Assembly (NCBI GenBank): GCA_021229015.1
Contig: CM037778.1
Coordinates: 16,003,214 to 16,067,213, forward strand
DNA length: 64,000 nucleotides
Source of the DNA: Solen grandis
Lineage: Eukaryota; Mollusca; Bivalvia; Adapedonta; Solenidae
Direction of reading: 5' to 3'
Shown here piece after piece: positions 51,180 to 60,890 of the stretch. Below the pieces are notes generated by a model that made no database searches, was not told where the DNA came from, and worked only from the letters and a program-made list of their open reading frames with translations. Every line of letters begins with the position of its first letter. The stretch's first letter is position 1. The translations under genes and the position numbers were made by a program.

Positions 51180-51309
51180 TTATATGATAATGTATTTCTA
51201 ATATTAACAAGAATATTTCTATATGTTGCAATTGTCGAAGGGCAATGAAAATTTAATGACACATGCTTCAAACGCTGAAATTTTGATTTCTATGATTTTC
51301 ATATGCCTA

Positions 51310-51327
51310 TGACGTCATATGACGTCA
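51310..51327. promoter_or_regulatory. CRE/CATATG/CRE 18-bp palindrome (example site)
   Basis: TGACGTCATATGACGTCA: perfect palindrome with two CRE octamers and a CATATG E-box-type centre. It recurs at 51764-51781 and, in variant form, once per unit in the family 2 arrays. Function is not shown by sequence. Confidence 0.5.
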
Positions 51328-52086
51328 CACTTGAAATATCCAACAAAAGTTTGTACGCGGTCTGCAGCCATTGTTTATGAACCGATTTTCATCAAATTTT
51401 CACAGAATGTGTATATTAAGTTCTAGGTGTGCATCTCGGTGTCCGTTTTTCAAAATTCGAAAAGTCCATGGTTCTATAGCGAATTCAAGATTCGAACCAA
51501 GGTCGTAAATTTTTAAATGCTTATAAAATCGGATTTATTTGAGATAGAAAAGTGATATTTGGTCAGTATATAGGTCTCTGGGAGTCTTAAACATTTTGTA
51601 AAAATATACGTCATATGACGTCACGTGACGTCATTATATGATAATGTATTTCTAATATTAAAAAGTGTATTTCTATATGTTGAAATTGTCGAAGGGCAAT
51701 GAAAATTTAATGACACATGATTCAGTAGCTGAAATTTCGATTTCAATGACTTTCAGAAGCCTATGACGTCATATGACGTCACATTTGAAATTGACTACGA
51801 AAGTTTGTACACGGTCCAGAGCCATTATTAATGGGCCGATTTTTATCAAATTTTCACAGAATGTGTATATTACGTTCTTATTGTATATACCGGTGTCCGT
51901 TTTTCAAAATTCGAAAAGTCCAAGCATCTATGGCGGATCCAAGATTCGAACCAAGGACGTCAATTTTTAAATGCTTATAAAAACTGTCCTATTTGAGATA
52001 GAAAGTTGAAATTTTGTCAGTTAGTAGGTCTCTGGGTGTCTAACAATTATGTGAAAATAAACGTCATATGACGTCACGTGACGTCA

Positions 52087-54674
52087 TTTTTTTATTATTA
52101 TTATTCTTTTCTTCTTCCTAACTAAACGCTTATTTTAATATGTTGCAATAGTCCTAGGACGATGAAATTTTTATGGGTTATTAGTCACGTGAGGAAATTT
52201 TGATTTCAATGATTATTAGCAGCCTATGACGTCACATGACGTCACAGCTAAAAATAGTGAAAAATGGTGTTCGCGCTCTACAGCCGTCATTTATGGTCGG
52301 ATTGTCTTCAAATTTTCACAGATGGTACATCTTGAAACTAAGGTGTGCATATCCTGTCAGCTAACCGAAATTCCGAAAGACCGAAGTTCTGTGGCTGAAA
52401 TAAGATTCGAACATAGGACCGAAAATTTCATTTTAGGATTAAAGAGCTTCAGGATGAGATAGAAAGTTGAAACTTACACAGTTTGCAGTTCTGCAGAATT
52501 TCTACATATATTTTGAGTCGTGACGTCATATGACGTTATGTGACGTCATAAGCATACTTCTTAATTTTTATTTTAGGGCAATGATTTCGACATGATGCCA
52601 GTTGTTCAGAATAATGAATATTTCAGAGTTATGACAGTAATGTATGCGCTTTTAAACAAAAGCATCTTCAGCACCCTATGACGTCATATGACGTCAGAGC
52701 TAAAAATAGTGAAAAATGGTGTTCACGCTCTACAGCCGTCATTTATGGTCGGATTTTCTGCAAATTTTCACAGATGGTACATCTTGAAACTAAGGTGTGC
52801 ATATCCTGTCAGCTAACCGAAATTCCGAAAGACCGAAGTTTTGTGACTGAAATAAAATTCGAACATAGGACCGAAAATTTCATTTTAGGATTAAAGAGCT
52901 TCAGGATGAGATAGAAAGTTGAAACCTACACAGTTTGCAGTTCTGCAGAATTTCTACATATATTTTGAGTCGTGACGTCATATGACGTTATGTGACGTCA
53001 TAAGGATACTTCTTAATTTTTATTTTAGGGCAATGATTTCGACATGATGCCAGTTGTTCAGAATAATGAATATTTCAGAGTTATGACATTAAAGTATGCG
53101 CTTTTGAACAAAAGCATCTTCAGCACCCTATGACGTCATATGACGTCAGAGCTAAAAATAGTGAAAAATGGTGTTCACGCTCTACAGCCGCCATTTATGG
53201 TCGGATTGTCTTCAAATTTTCACAGATGGTACATCTTGAAACTAAGGTGTGCATATCCTGTCAGCTAACCGAAATTCCGAAAGACCGAAGTTCTGTGGCT
53301 GAAATAAGATTCGAACATAGGACCGAAAATTTCATTTTAGGATTAAAGAGCTTCAGGATGAGATAGAAAGTTGAAACTTACACAGTTTGCAGTTCTGCAG
53401 AATTTCTACATATATTTTGAGTCGTGACGTCATATGACGTGATGTGACGTCATAAGCATACTTCTTAATTTTATTTTAGGGCAATGATTTCGACATGATG
53501 CCAATTGTTCAGAATAATGAATATTTCAGAGTAATGACAGTAAAGTATGCGCTTTTGAACAAAAGCATCTTCAGCACCCTATGGCGTCATATGACGTCAG
53601 AGCTAAAAATAGTGAAAAATGGTGTTCACGCTCTACAGCCGCCATTTATGGTCGGATCATCTTCAAATTTTCACAGATGGTACATCTTGAATCAAAGGTG
53701 TGCATATCCTGTCAGCTAACCGAAATTTCGAAAGACCGAAGATCTGTGGCTGAAATAAGATTCGAACATAGGACCGAAAATTTCATTTTAGGATTAAAGA
53801 GCTTCAGGATGAGATAGAAAGTTGAAACTTACACAGTTTGCAGTTCTGCAGAATTTCTACATATATTTTGAGTCGTGACGTCAAATGTCGTCATGTGACG
53901 TCATAAGCATACTTGTTAATTTTCATTTTAGGGCAATGATTTCGACATGATGCCAGTTGTTCAGAATAATGAAAATTTCAGAGTTATGAGAGTAATGTAT
54001 GCGCTTTTTAACAAAAGAATTTTCAGCACTTATGACGTCATGTGACGTCAAAGCTAAAAGAAGTCCATACGAAAAAAAGTAAAGGGTAGAGAATTTAATA
54101 TATATTCTTTCTAACGGTATTAATCTTAATATTTTTCAATTTTAGCAGAAAGTCCTATTTTTCCAAAAAGCTTTTTTTATATGTTGCAATAGTCCTAGGA
54201 CGATGAAATTTTTGGAAAAACGCGCTCTACAGCCGACAATTTTTGTCTGTTATTCTTCAAATTTTTACAGATGGTACATCTTGAATCAAAGGTGTGCATA
54301 TCCTGTCAGCTAACCGAAATTCCGAAAGACCGAAGTTCTGTGGCTGAAATAAGATTCGAACATAGGACCGAAAATTTCATTTTAGGATTAGAGAGCTTCA
54401 GGATGAGATAGAAAGTTGAAACTTAAACAGTTTGCAGTTCTGCAGAATTTCTACATATGTTTAGAGTTATGATATCATATGACGTCATGTGACGTCACAG
54501 ACTAATACTTAGTTCTTATCATTTGCACTAATTTCGGAATATAATGTCAATTGTTCAGCATGAACATGAAATACTACCAGAGGTGAGTCATTACATGAAA
54601 CTTCTATATTCTGCTTTTTGCATTAACACAGCTTGCAGAAAGTCCTATCATTCGTTTTCACGAATGACATCTAG
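52087..54674 (+). mobile_element. Helentron-like element, family 2, multi-unit, complete 3' end
   Basis: Begins TTATTATTATTATTC and CTTCCTAACTAAACGCTTAT, then ATGTTGCAATAGTCCTAGGA. The core has tandem units of 452 bp (equivalent points 52226, 52678, 53130, 53581), then a rearranged unit at about 54020-54480. The tail has GTTCAGCATGAACATGAAAT, GCAGAAAGTCCT (54635-54646), a hairpin TCATTCGT/ACGAATGA (54648-54667), CAT and CTAG (54671-54674). Each unit has a 78-codon frame (MTS..., LKSFRMR) that looks incidental. Hairpin followed by CTAG and T matches Helitron/Helentron 3' termini. Confidence 0.78.
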
Positions 54675-56209
54675 TTATTATTATTCTTTTCTTCTTCCTA
54701 ACTAAACGCTTATTTTTATATGTTGCAATAGTCCTAGGATGATGAAATTTTTATGGCTTATTAGTCACGTGAGGAAATTTTGATTTCAATGATTTTCAGC
54801 ACCCTATGACGTCACATGACGTCACAGCTAAAAATAGTGAAAAATGGTGTTCGCGCTCTACAGCCGTCATTTATGGTCGGATTTTCTTCAAATTTTTACA
54901 GATGGTACATCTTGAATCAAAGGTGTGCATATCCTGTCAGCTAACCGAAATTCCGAAAGACCGAAGTTCTGTGGCTGAAATAAGATTCGAACATAGGACC
55001 GAAAATTTCATTTTAGGATAAAAGAGCTTCAGGATGAGATAGAAAGTTGAAACTTACACAGTTTGCAGTTCCGCAGAATTTCTACAAATATTTTGAGGCC
55101 TGACGTCATATGACGTCATGTGACGTCATAAGCATACTTCTTAATTTTCATTTTAGGGCAATGATTTCGACATGATGCCAGTTGTTCAGAATAATGAAAA
55201 TTTCAGAGTTATGAAAGGAAAGTATGCGCTTTTGAACAAAAGCATCTTCAGCACCCTATGACGTCATGTGACGTCACAGCTAAAAATAGTGAAAAAAGGT
55301 GTTCGCGCTCTACAGCCGTCATTTATGGTCGGATTTTCTTCAAATTTTCACAGATGGTACATCTTGAATCAAAGGTGTGCATATCCTGTCAGCTAACCGA
55401 AATTCCGAAAGACCGAAGTTCTGTGGCTGAAATAAGATTCGAATATAGGACCGAAAATTTCATTTTAGGATAAAAGAGCTTCAGGATGAGATGGAAAGTT
55501 GAAACTTACACAGTTTGCAGTTCTGCAGAATTTCTACAAAAATTTTGAGTCGTGACGTCATATGAAGTCATGTGACGTCATAAGCATACTTCTTAATTTT
55601 CATTTTTGGGCAATGATTTCGACATGATGCCAGTTGTTCAGAATAATGAAAATTTCAGAGTTATGAAAGCAAAGTATGCGCTTTTGAACAAAAGCATCTT
55701 CAGCACCCTATGACGTCACATGACGTCACAGCAAAAAATAGTGAAAAATGGTGTTTACGCTCTACAGCCGTCATTTATGGTCGGATTTTCTTCAAATTTT
55801 CACAGATGGTACATTTTGAAACTCAGGTGTGCATATCCTGTCAAATAACCGAAATTCCCAAAGACCGAAGTTCTGTGGCTGAAATAAGATTCGAACAAAG
55901 GACCGATAATTTCATTTTTGGATTAAAGAGCTTCAGGATGAGATAGAAAGTTGAAACTTACACAGTTTGCAGTTCTGCATAATTTCTTAATATATTTTAT
56001 GTCGAGACGTCATATGACGTCATAAGCATACTACTACTACTTATTTCTTTTTTCTTCGCTTATTTTTCGCGGAATATAATGTCATTTGTTCAGCATGAAC
56101 ATGAAATACTACCAGAGGTGAGTCTTTACATGAAACTTCTATCTCCTGCTTTTTGCATTAACACAGGTTGCAGAAAGTCCTATCATTCGTTCAGACGAAT
56201 GACATCTAG
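54675..56209 (+). mobile_element. Helentron-like element, family 2, three units
   Basis: Starts directly after the preceding CTAG with TTATTATTATTC and CTTCCTAACTAAACGC. Three 452-bp units follow (equivalent points 54806, 55258, 55710), then the shared tail with GCAGAAAGTCCT (56170-56181), hairpin TCATTCGT-TCAG-ACGAATGA (56183-56202) and CTAG (56206-56209). The unit at 55101-55128 has three TGACGTCA sites at exact 10-bp steps. Confidence 0.8.
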
Positions 56210-56971
56210 TTATTATTATTAGGACTTTCTGCCCTTTCGGCAGAAAGTCCTATTGGGTTTGTTATGTTTATTAGGACTTTCTGCCCTTTCGGCAGAAAGT
56301 CCTATTGGGTTTGTTATGTTTATTATTATTATTATTCTTTTTTTCTTCCTAACTAAATGCTTATTTTTATATGTTGCAATAGTCCTAGGATGATGAAATT
56401 TTTATGGCTTATTAATCACGTTAGGAAATTTTGATTTCAATGATTTTCAGCACCCTATGACATCATGTGACGTCAGAGCTAAAAATAGTGAAAAATGGTG
56501 TTCGCGCTCTACAGCGGCCATTTATGGTCGGATTTTCTTCAAATTTTCACAGATGGTACATCTTGAAACTAAGGTGTGCATATCCTGTCAGCTAACCGAA
56601 ATTCCAAAAGACCGAAGTTCTGTGGCTGAAATAAGATTCGAACATAGGACCGAAAATTTCATTTTAGGATTAAAGAGCTTCAGGATGAGATAGAAAGTTG
56701 AAACTTACACAGTTTGCAGTTCTGCATAATTTCTTAATATATTTTGAGTTGTGACATCATATGACGTCATAAGCATACTTCTACTACTACTACTTATTTT
56801 TTTTTCTACGTAACTAAACGCTTATATTACGCGGAATATAATGTCAATTGTTCAGCATGAACATGAAATACTACCAGAGGTGAGTCATTACATGATACTT
56901 CTATCTCCTGCTTTTTGCATTAACACAGGTTGCAGAAAGTCCTATCATTCGTTTAGACGAATGACATCTAG
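56210..56971 (+). mobile_element. Helentron-like element with both ends, single core unit
   Basis: The most complete copy. After TTATTATTATT there are two tandem 5' hairpins (56221-56251 and 56273-56303), each AGGACTTTCTGCC-CTTTC-GGCAGAAAGTCCT. ATTGGGTTTGTTATGTTTAT and a (TTA)n tract follow, then CTTCCTAACTAAATGC, one 452-bp-type unit, the common tail, GCAGAAAGTCCT (56932-56943), hairpin with TTAG loop (56945-56964) and CTAG (56968-56971). The 5' AGGACTTTCTGC is the exact inverse of the 3' GCAGAAAGTCCT, like the subterminal inverted repeats of Helentrons/HINEs. Confidence 0.82.
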
Positions 56972-57432
56972 TTCTTCTTCTTATTATTATTCTTTTTTTC
57001 TTCCTAACTAAACGCTTATTTTTCTATGTTGCAATACTCCTAGGACGATGAATTTTTTATGACTTATTAGTCACGTGAGGAAATTTTGATTTCTATGATT
57101 TTCATATGCCTATGACGTCATATGACGTCACATTTGAAATATGCTACAAAAGTTTGTACGCGGTCTACAGCCATTGTTTGTGAACCGATTTTCATCAAAT
57201 TTTCACAGAATGTGTATATTAAGTTCTAATTGTGCATCCCGGTGTCCGTTTTTCAAAATTCGAAAAGTCCATGGTTTTATAGCGAATCCAAGATTCGAAC
57301 CTAGGTCGTAAATTTTTTAAATGCTTATAAAATCTGTCCTATTTAAGATAGAAAGATGATATTGAGTCAGTTTATAGGTCTCTAGAAGTTTTAAATATTT
57401 TGTGAAAATAAACGTCAGATGACGTCACGTTT
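56972..57432 (+). mobile_element. Truncated Helentron-like element, hybrid of families 1 and 2
   Basis: Begins with the family 2 leader (TTCTTCTTCTTATTATTATT, CTTCCTAACTAAACGC, TGCAATACTCCTAGGA) but continues as one family 1 unit (GTTTGTACGCGGTCTACAGC, TTCAAAATTCGAAAAGTCC). It breaks off inside the CRE palindrome at GACGTCACG near 57429. Either a recombinant or evidence that the two core types share one leader. No 3' end. Confidence 0.7.
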
Positions 57433-59047
57433 GCAAGCAACCCTGTTCTAAAAACCTTAAGATTTTATATTAATTAATATGATACTAGGTTTTTATTGAT
57501 TTATTTTTGTTTTGAAATGAAAACCCCTGTATACCAGCACAAATGGAAGAGAATCACCCTGTTGGTGGGTTGGTTGGTCAGTCAGTTGGTTGATCAGTCG
57601 GTCATGCGGTATTTAAGCAAAGTCTTGTCCGGTACTTTCAGCCATTTCACCTGATACTTGGCATAGATATTTATCAGAACAGGGCTACAGATAAGGTTTG
57701 AGGTCAATTGGGTATTTACTCATCAATTTTTCAAGGAATTGGGTTTTCACAATTTTAATTGAGTAATGAAAATATGGTTACTCCATCAAAATTAAGTCAG
57801 TTGCTTTTTTTTCATCAACTTAATTTTGGAATTGAAATTAACAGTACATGTTCTTACTGGTATATATGCCTGCTGTTCTTGTATGCAACAATGTCAATTT
57901 AACAATTATCATATGCAGGATTTATCATTAGCTCCTCAACAATTAAATAAAAAAAAACATTTGATCTTCCTGATCCAAAGATTTAGCACTTTTAAATATT
58001 GAATTAAAACAAATTATTTACTGGTTAACATGGAATTGGATGCTATCAACTCTATCTCAACTTCCAGATCGTCAATTATTGTGACACAAATGCCTGATGT
58101 TTGGTTTGCAGTGCTAGGTATCTACTCAGTGTTGTTTTTAAACGTTTACCCGTTTCTTCCTGCCTTATGTAACCATATTTGAAGCAAACAAATAGAAAAG
58201 AGCAAACAAATAGAAAAGCGTCAGATGAACAAATAAGACAGACTGGATTTATGTTTTACTTGAATGGAACCCAAAGTAGGAAATTACCGGAAATCGTTTG
58301 AAGACTATTTTGCGGACTCGCAAGTAACCAGTCAAACATATTCGAGTATTTGTAAACATCACTCGGTTTCAAAATGTTGCATGCCAGTACGCTTTAATAT
58401 TTTGGATATTTGAGTAATCTAATTTTAATTGCTTTTTGATACGCGAGAATTTTAAAAGAATTGGGTTTTTATCTATTTTATTTGTGTAATTACGCAAATA
58501 CGCAGCTTATCTTGACCCCTGACAGAAGAACTAAATGTGCAAGACGCAAATTTCACTACATTCCCACAAGGATTACGATGTTATTGCCCCTGAATCAACT
58601 TGAAATGTCTTGTCCAGTGAATTCCTCTTTCAATTTCAGTCTGATTCATCTAATACTTTGCAAAAAATGTTCTTCATTAGCAGTAGATGCACAAGACGCA
58701 AAATTCACTTCGTTCCCACGAGGATTACGGAGTTATTGCCCCTGATTTGACTTTAAATATCTTGTGATGCGAACTACATTTCTTAACCAACTCGGTTCAA
58801 ATGTTGTGTGTGAATTGATAATCAGGTGGATAGGTGCATGTCATAGATTTCACTTGAGTTGTTTCAATTATTGCCCTGGTTTCATTTTTGCATTATCTCC
58901 CTTTGGTTAATTTTGTTTTTCTTGTCCGGAACATTGCTCAAATATTATACAATGTATTGACTTGAAATTTAAAATGTAACCAGAATCTGATGGCAACTAG
59001 GAAAACTACAGTGTCCAAGTACTGTAACTCTACCTGGTCCCATTTTA
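57433..59047. repeat. Old dispersed repeat sequence with weak tandem units
   Basis: Two diverged units share CAAGACGCAAATTTCACT, TTCCCACAAGGATTACG and GTTATTGCCCCTGA at about 58539-58592 and 58692-58745. TTATCTCCCTTTGGTTAA and TATTATACAATGTATT near 58890-58970 recur near 59754-59825, on the other side of the 59048 element. This suggests that element inserted into an older repeat. No coding sequence recognised. Confidence 0.55.
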
Positions 59048-59750
59048 AGCTCACCTGAGCACAACGGGCTCAAGGGTGAGCTTTTGTGATGGCCCTTCGT
59101 TCGTCGTGCGTCGTCAACAATTTGGCTTGTTAACAATCTAGAGGCCATATTTTAAGGCCAATCTTCATGAAACTTGGTCAGAATGTTTGTCTCAATAAAA
59201 TCTTGGACAAGTTCGAAATTGGGTCATGAGGGGTCAAAAAGAAGGTCACGAGGTCAAATCTTAGAAAAGGCTTGTTAACAATCTAGAGGCCATATTTTAA
59301 GGCCAATCTTCATGAAACTTGGTCAGAATGTTTGTCTCAATAAAATCTTGGACAAGTTCGAAATTGGGTCATGGGGGTCAAAAAGAAGGTCACGAGGTCA
59401 ATCTTAAAAAACCTTGTTACACTCTAGAGGCCACATTTTTGCCAATCCTCAGAAACTTGGTCAGAATTTTTCTCTCCATAAACTCTTTGATAAGTTCGAA
59501 TTTGGGTCATGTGGGGTCAAAAAGTAGGTCATGAGTTCAAATCTTATAAAAACCTTGTTTACACTCCATATGCCACATTTTTGGCCATATCTTCATAAAA
59601 CTTAGTCAGAATGTCTGTTTCCATAAAATCTTGGACAAATTCAAAAGTGGGTCATGTGGGGTCAAAAAGTAGGTCAATATGAAAAATCCAACATATGTTG
59701 CTCATTTATAATCAGGTGAGCGATTCAGAGCCATCATGGCCCTCTTGTTT
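59048..59750. mobile_element. Tandem-core element bounded by CTCACCTGA/TCAGGTGAG
   Basis: Left end AGCTCACCTGAGCACAACGG can fold with the following GCTCAAGGGTGAGC. The right end ATCAGGTGAGCGATTCAGAG is followed by CCATCATGGCCCTCTTG, also hairpin-forming. The core holds four units of ~135-140 bp (starting near 59136, 59271, 59412, 59552) with CTAGAGGCCATATTTTAAGG, CTTCATGAAACTTGGTCAGA and GGGTCATG.GGGGTCAAAAA. Units 1 and 2 are nearly identical; 3 and 4 are diverged. I recognise this as a very common bivalve repeat. No protein-coding capacity. Confidence 0.78.
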
Positions 59751-60149
59751 AATTATCTCCCTTTGTTAAATAGCTTTTTTTTTTCTTGTCTCAACATTAA
59801 CTTGAATATTATACATGGTATTTACTTGAAACATAAAATGTAAGCAGATGGCGACTAAAAGAAGTGCAATGTCTAAGAACTGTGACTACACTTTTATACT
59901 GCTGTGCCAAATAACCATAACTGATTCTCTATCCACTTTAAAAAATGACTTTATTTACTTATTGATTGCTATCATATATAATCTACTATGTATACAAGTG
60001 CTTATCTATGCTCTGCCTGGAGTCTGGCTTCATCTGTATCAAAGCATTTTGTGGAGGTATTAATCATCCACAGTGCAGACATAGGTGCCGATATCAGTGC
60101 TATATTGGCCTGATAACTTCTGCCGACTGGGTATATTCTGTAGTTAAAG
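59751..60149. other. Old repeat relic, no gene
   Basis: Continues the sequence interrupted by the 59048 element (TTATCTCCCTTTG..., ATATTATACATGG...). The overlapping ORFs at 59848-60063 and 59966-60157 have hydrophobic stretches but no recognisable family. Confidence 0.45.
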
Positions 60150-60890
60150 ACAACTAGTATATCATATGACATCATAGACGCTAGATTTGACGTCAGTTAA
60201 AACGTTTGTACGCGCTCTGTAGAATTTATTTTTGAATGGATTTTCTAGTAAATTCACAGAAGGTATAAGTTAGGATTTTGTTGTGCATCCTTACTTTCGT
60301 TTCCAAAATATTGAAAGGACCGAGGTTCTGTGGTGAAACCAAGTTTAAAAAAAATGTGACCTCGAAATTAAATTTAGTACAATCTGACTAAAGTACACGA
60401 TCTTCCTACAGACTTATGTAGCGTTTATATAGGAGATGACTTTAATCAGAATGAGTACTCCATATGAGATAAAAAGCTGAAATTCACACATATTGTAATT
60501 TTAAAGGTTTTCTTCAGATTTTCATAGGCCGGACGTCATTTGACATCATGGGGTTATTATTTGTTTTTTATTTCTGATGCAAGAAAATTCAGTGTGATCC
60601 CAATGGTCCAGAACTACAAAACATTTAGGGCATATATATTAAATATGCTGAATTTTCATATGCAATTATATTCACAACCATATGACTTCAGAATAGACTT
60701 TGGATCAAAAAGTTTGTAAGCGATCTGAAACATTATAAATTGATGAATTTTTTGAAAATTTTCAAAGAATGTATAGGTTACACTCTAGATACCTAATATT
60801 TTCTGCGTATTCCGTATTAATAATTTTCAGTTTGATTGAGTTTTAAGCGGTTTGCAGAAAGTCCTATCGTTTCCGTCAAACGAAATCTAG
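60150..60890 (+). mobile_element. Diverged Helentron-like element with complete 3' end
   Basis: A decayed core unit with ATATGACATCATAGACGC, GTTTGTACGCGCTCTGTAG and CGGACGTCATTTGACATCA is clearly older than its neighbours because many TGACGTCA sites are mutated to TGACATCA or similar. The 3' end is intact: GCAGAAAGTCCT (60854-60865), hairpin TCGTTT/AAACGA (60867-60883), AAT and CTAG (60887-60890). The hairpin has a different sequence from the family 2 copies but the same fold and placement. Confidence 0.7.

Larger units (their letters stand above)
50709..52086 (+). mobile_element. Helentron-like element, family 1 core (three ~453-bp units)
   Basis: After TTATTC(TTC)n and CTTCCTCTTATATTTGTG come three tandem units of ~453 bp. 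Each has GTTTGTACGCGGTCT, TTTCACAGAATGTGTAT, TTTTTCAAAATTCGAAAAGT and AAGATTCGAACCAAGG. Two kinds of 18-bp palindrome alternate at 148 and about 305 bp: TGACGTCACGTGACGTCA (51162, 51616, 52069) and TGACGTCATATGACGTCA (51310, 51764). No Rep/helicase coding, so non-autonomous. A close second copy starts at 60891. Confidence 0.75.
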
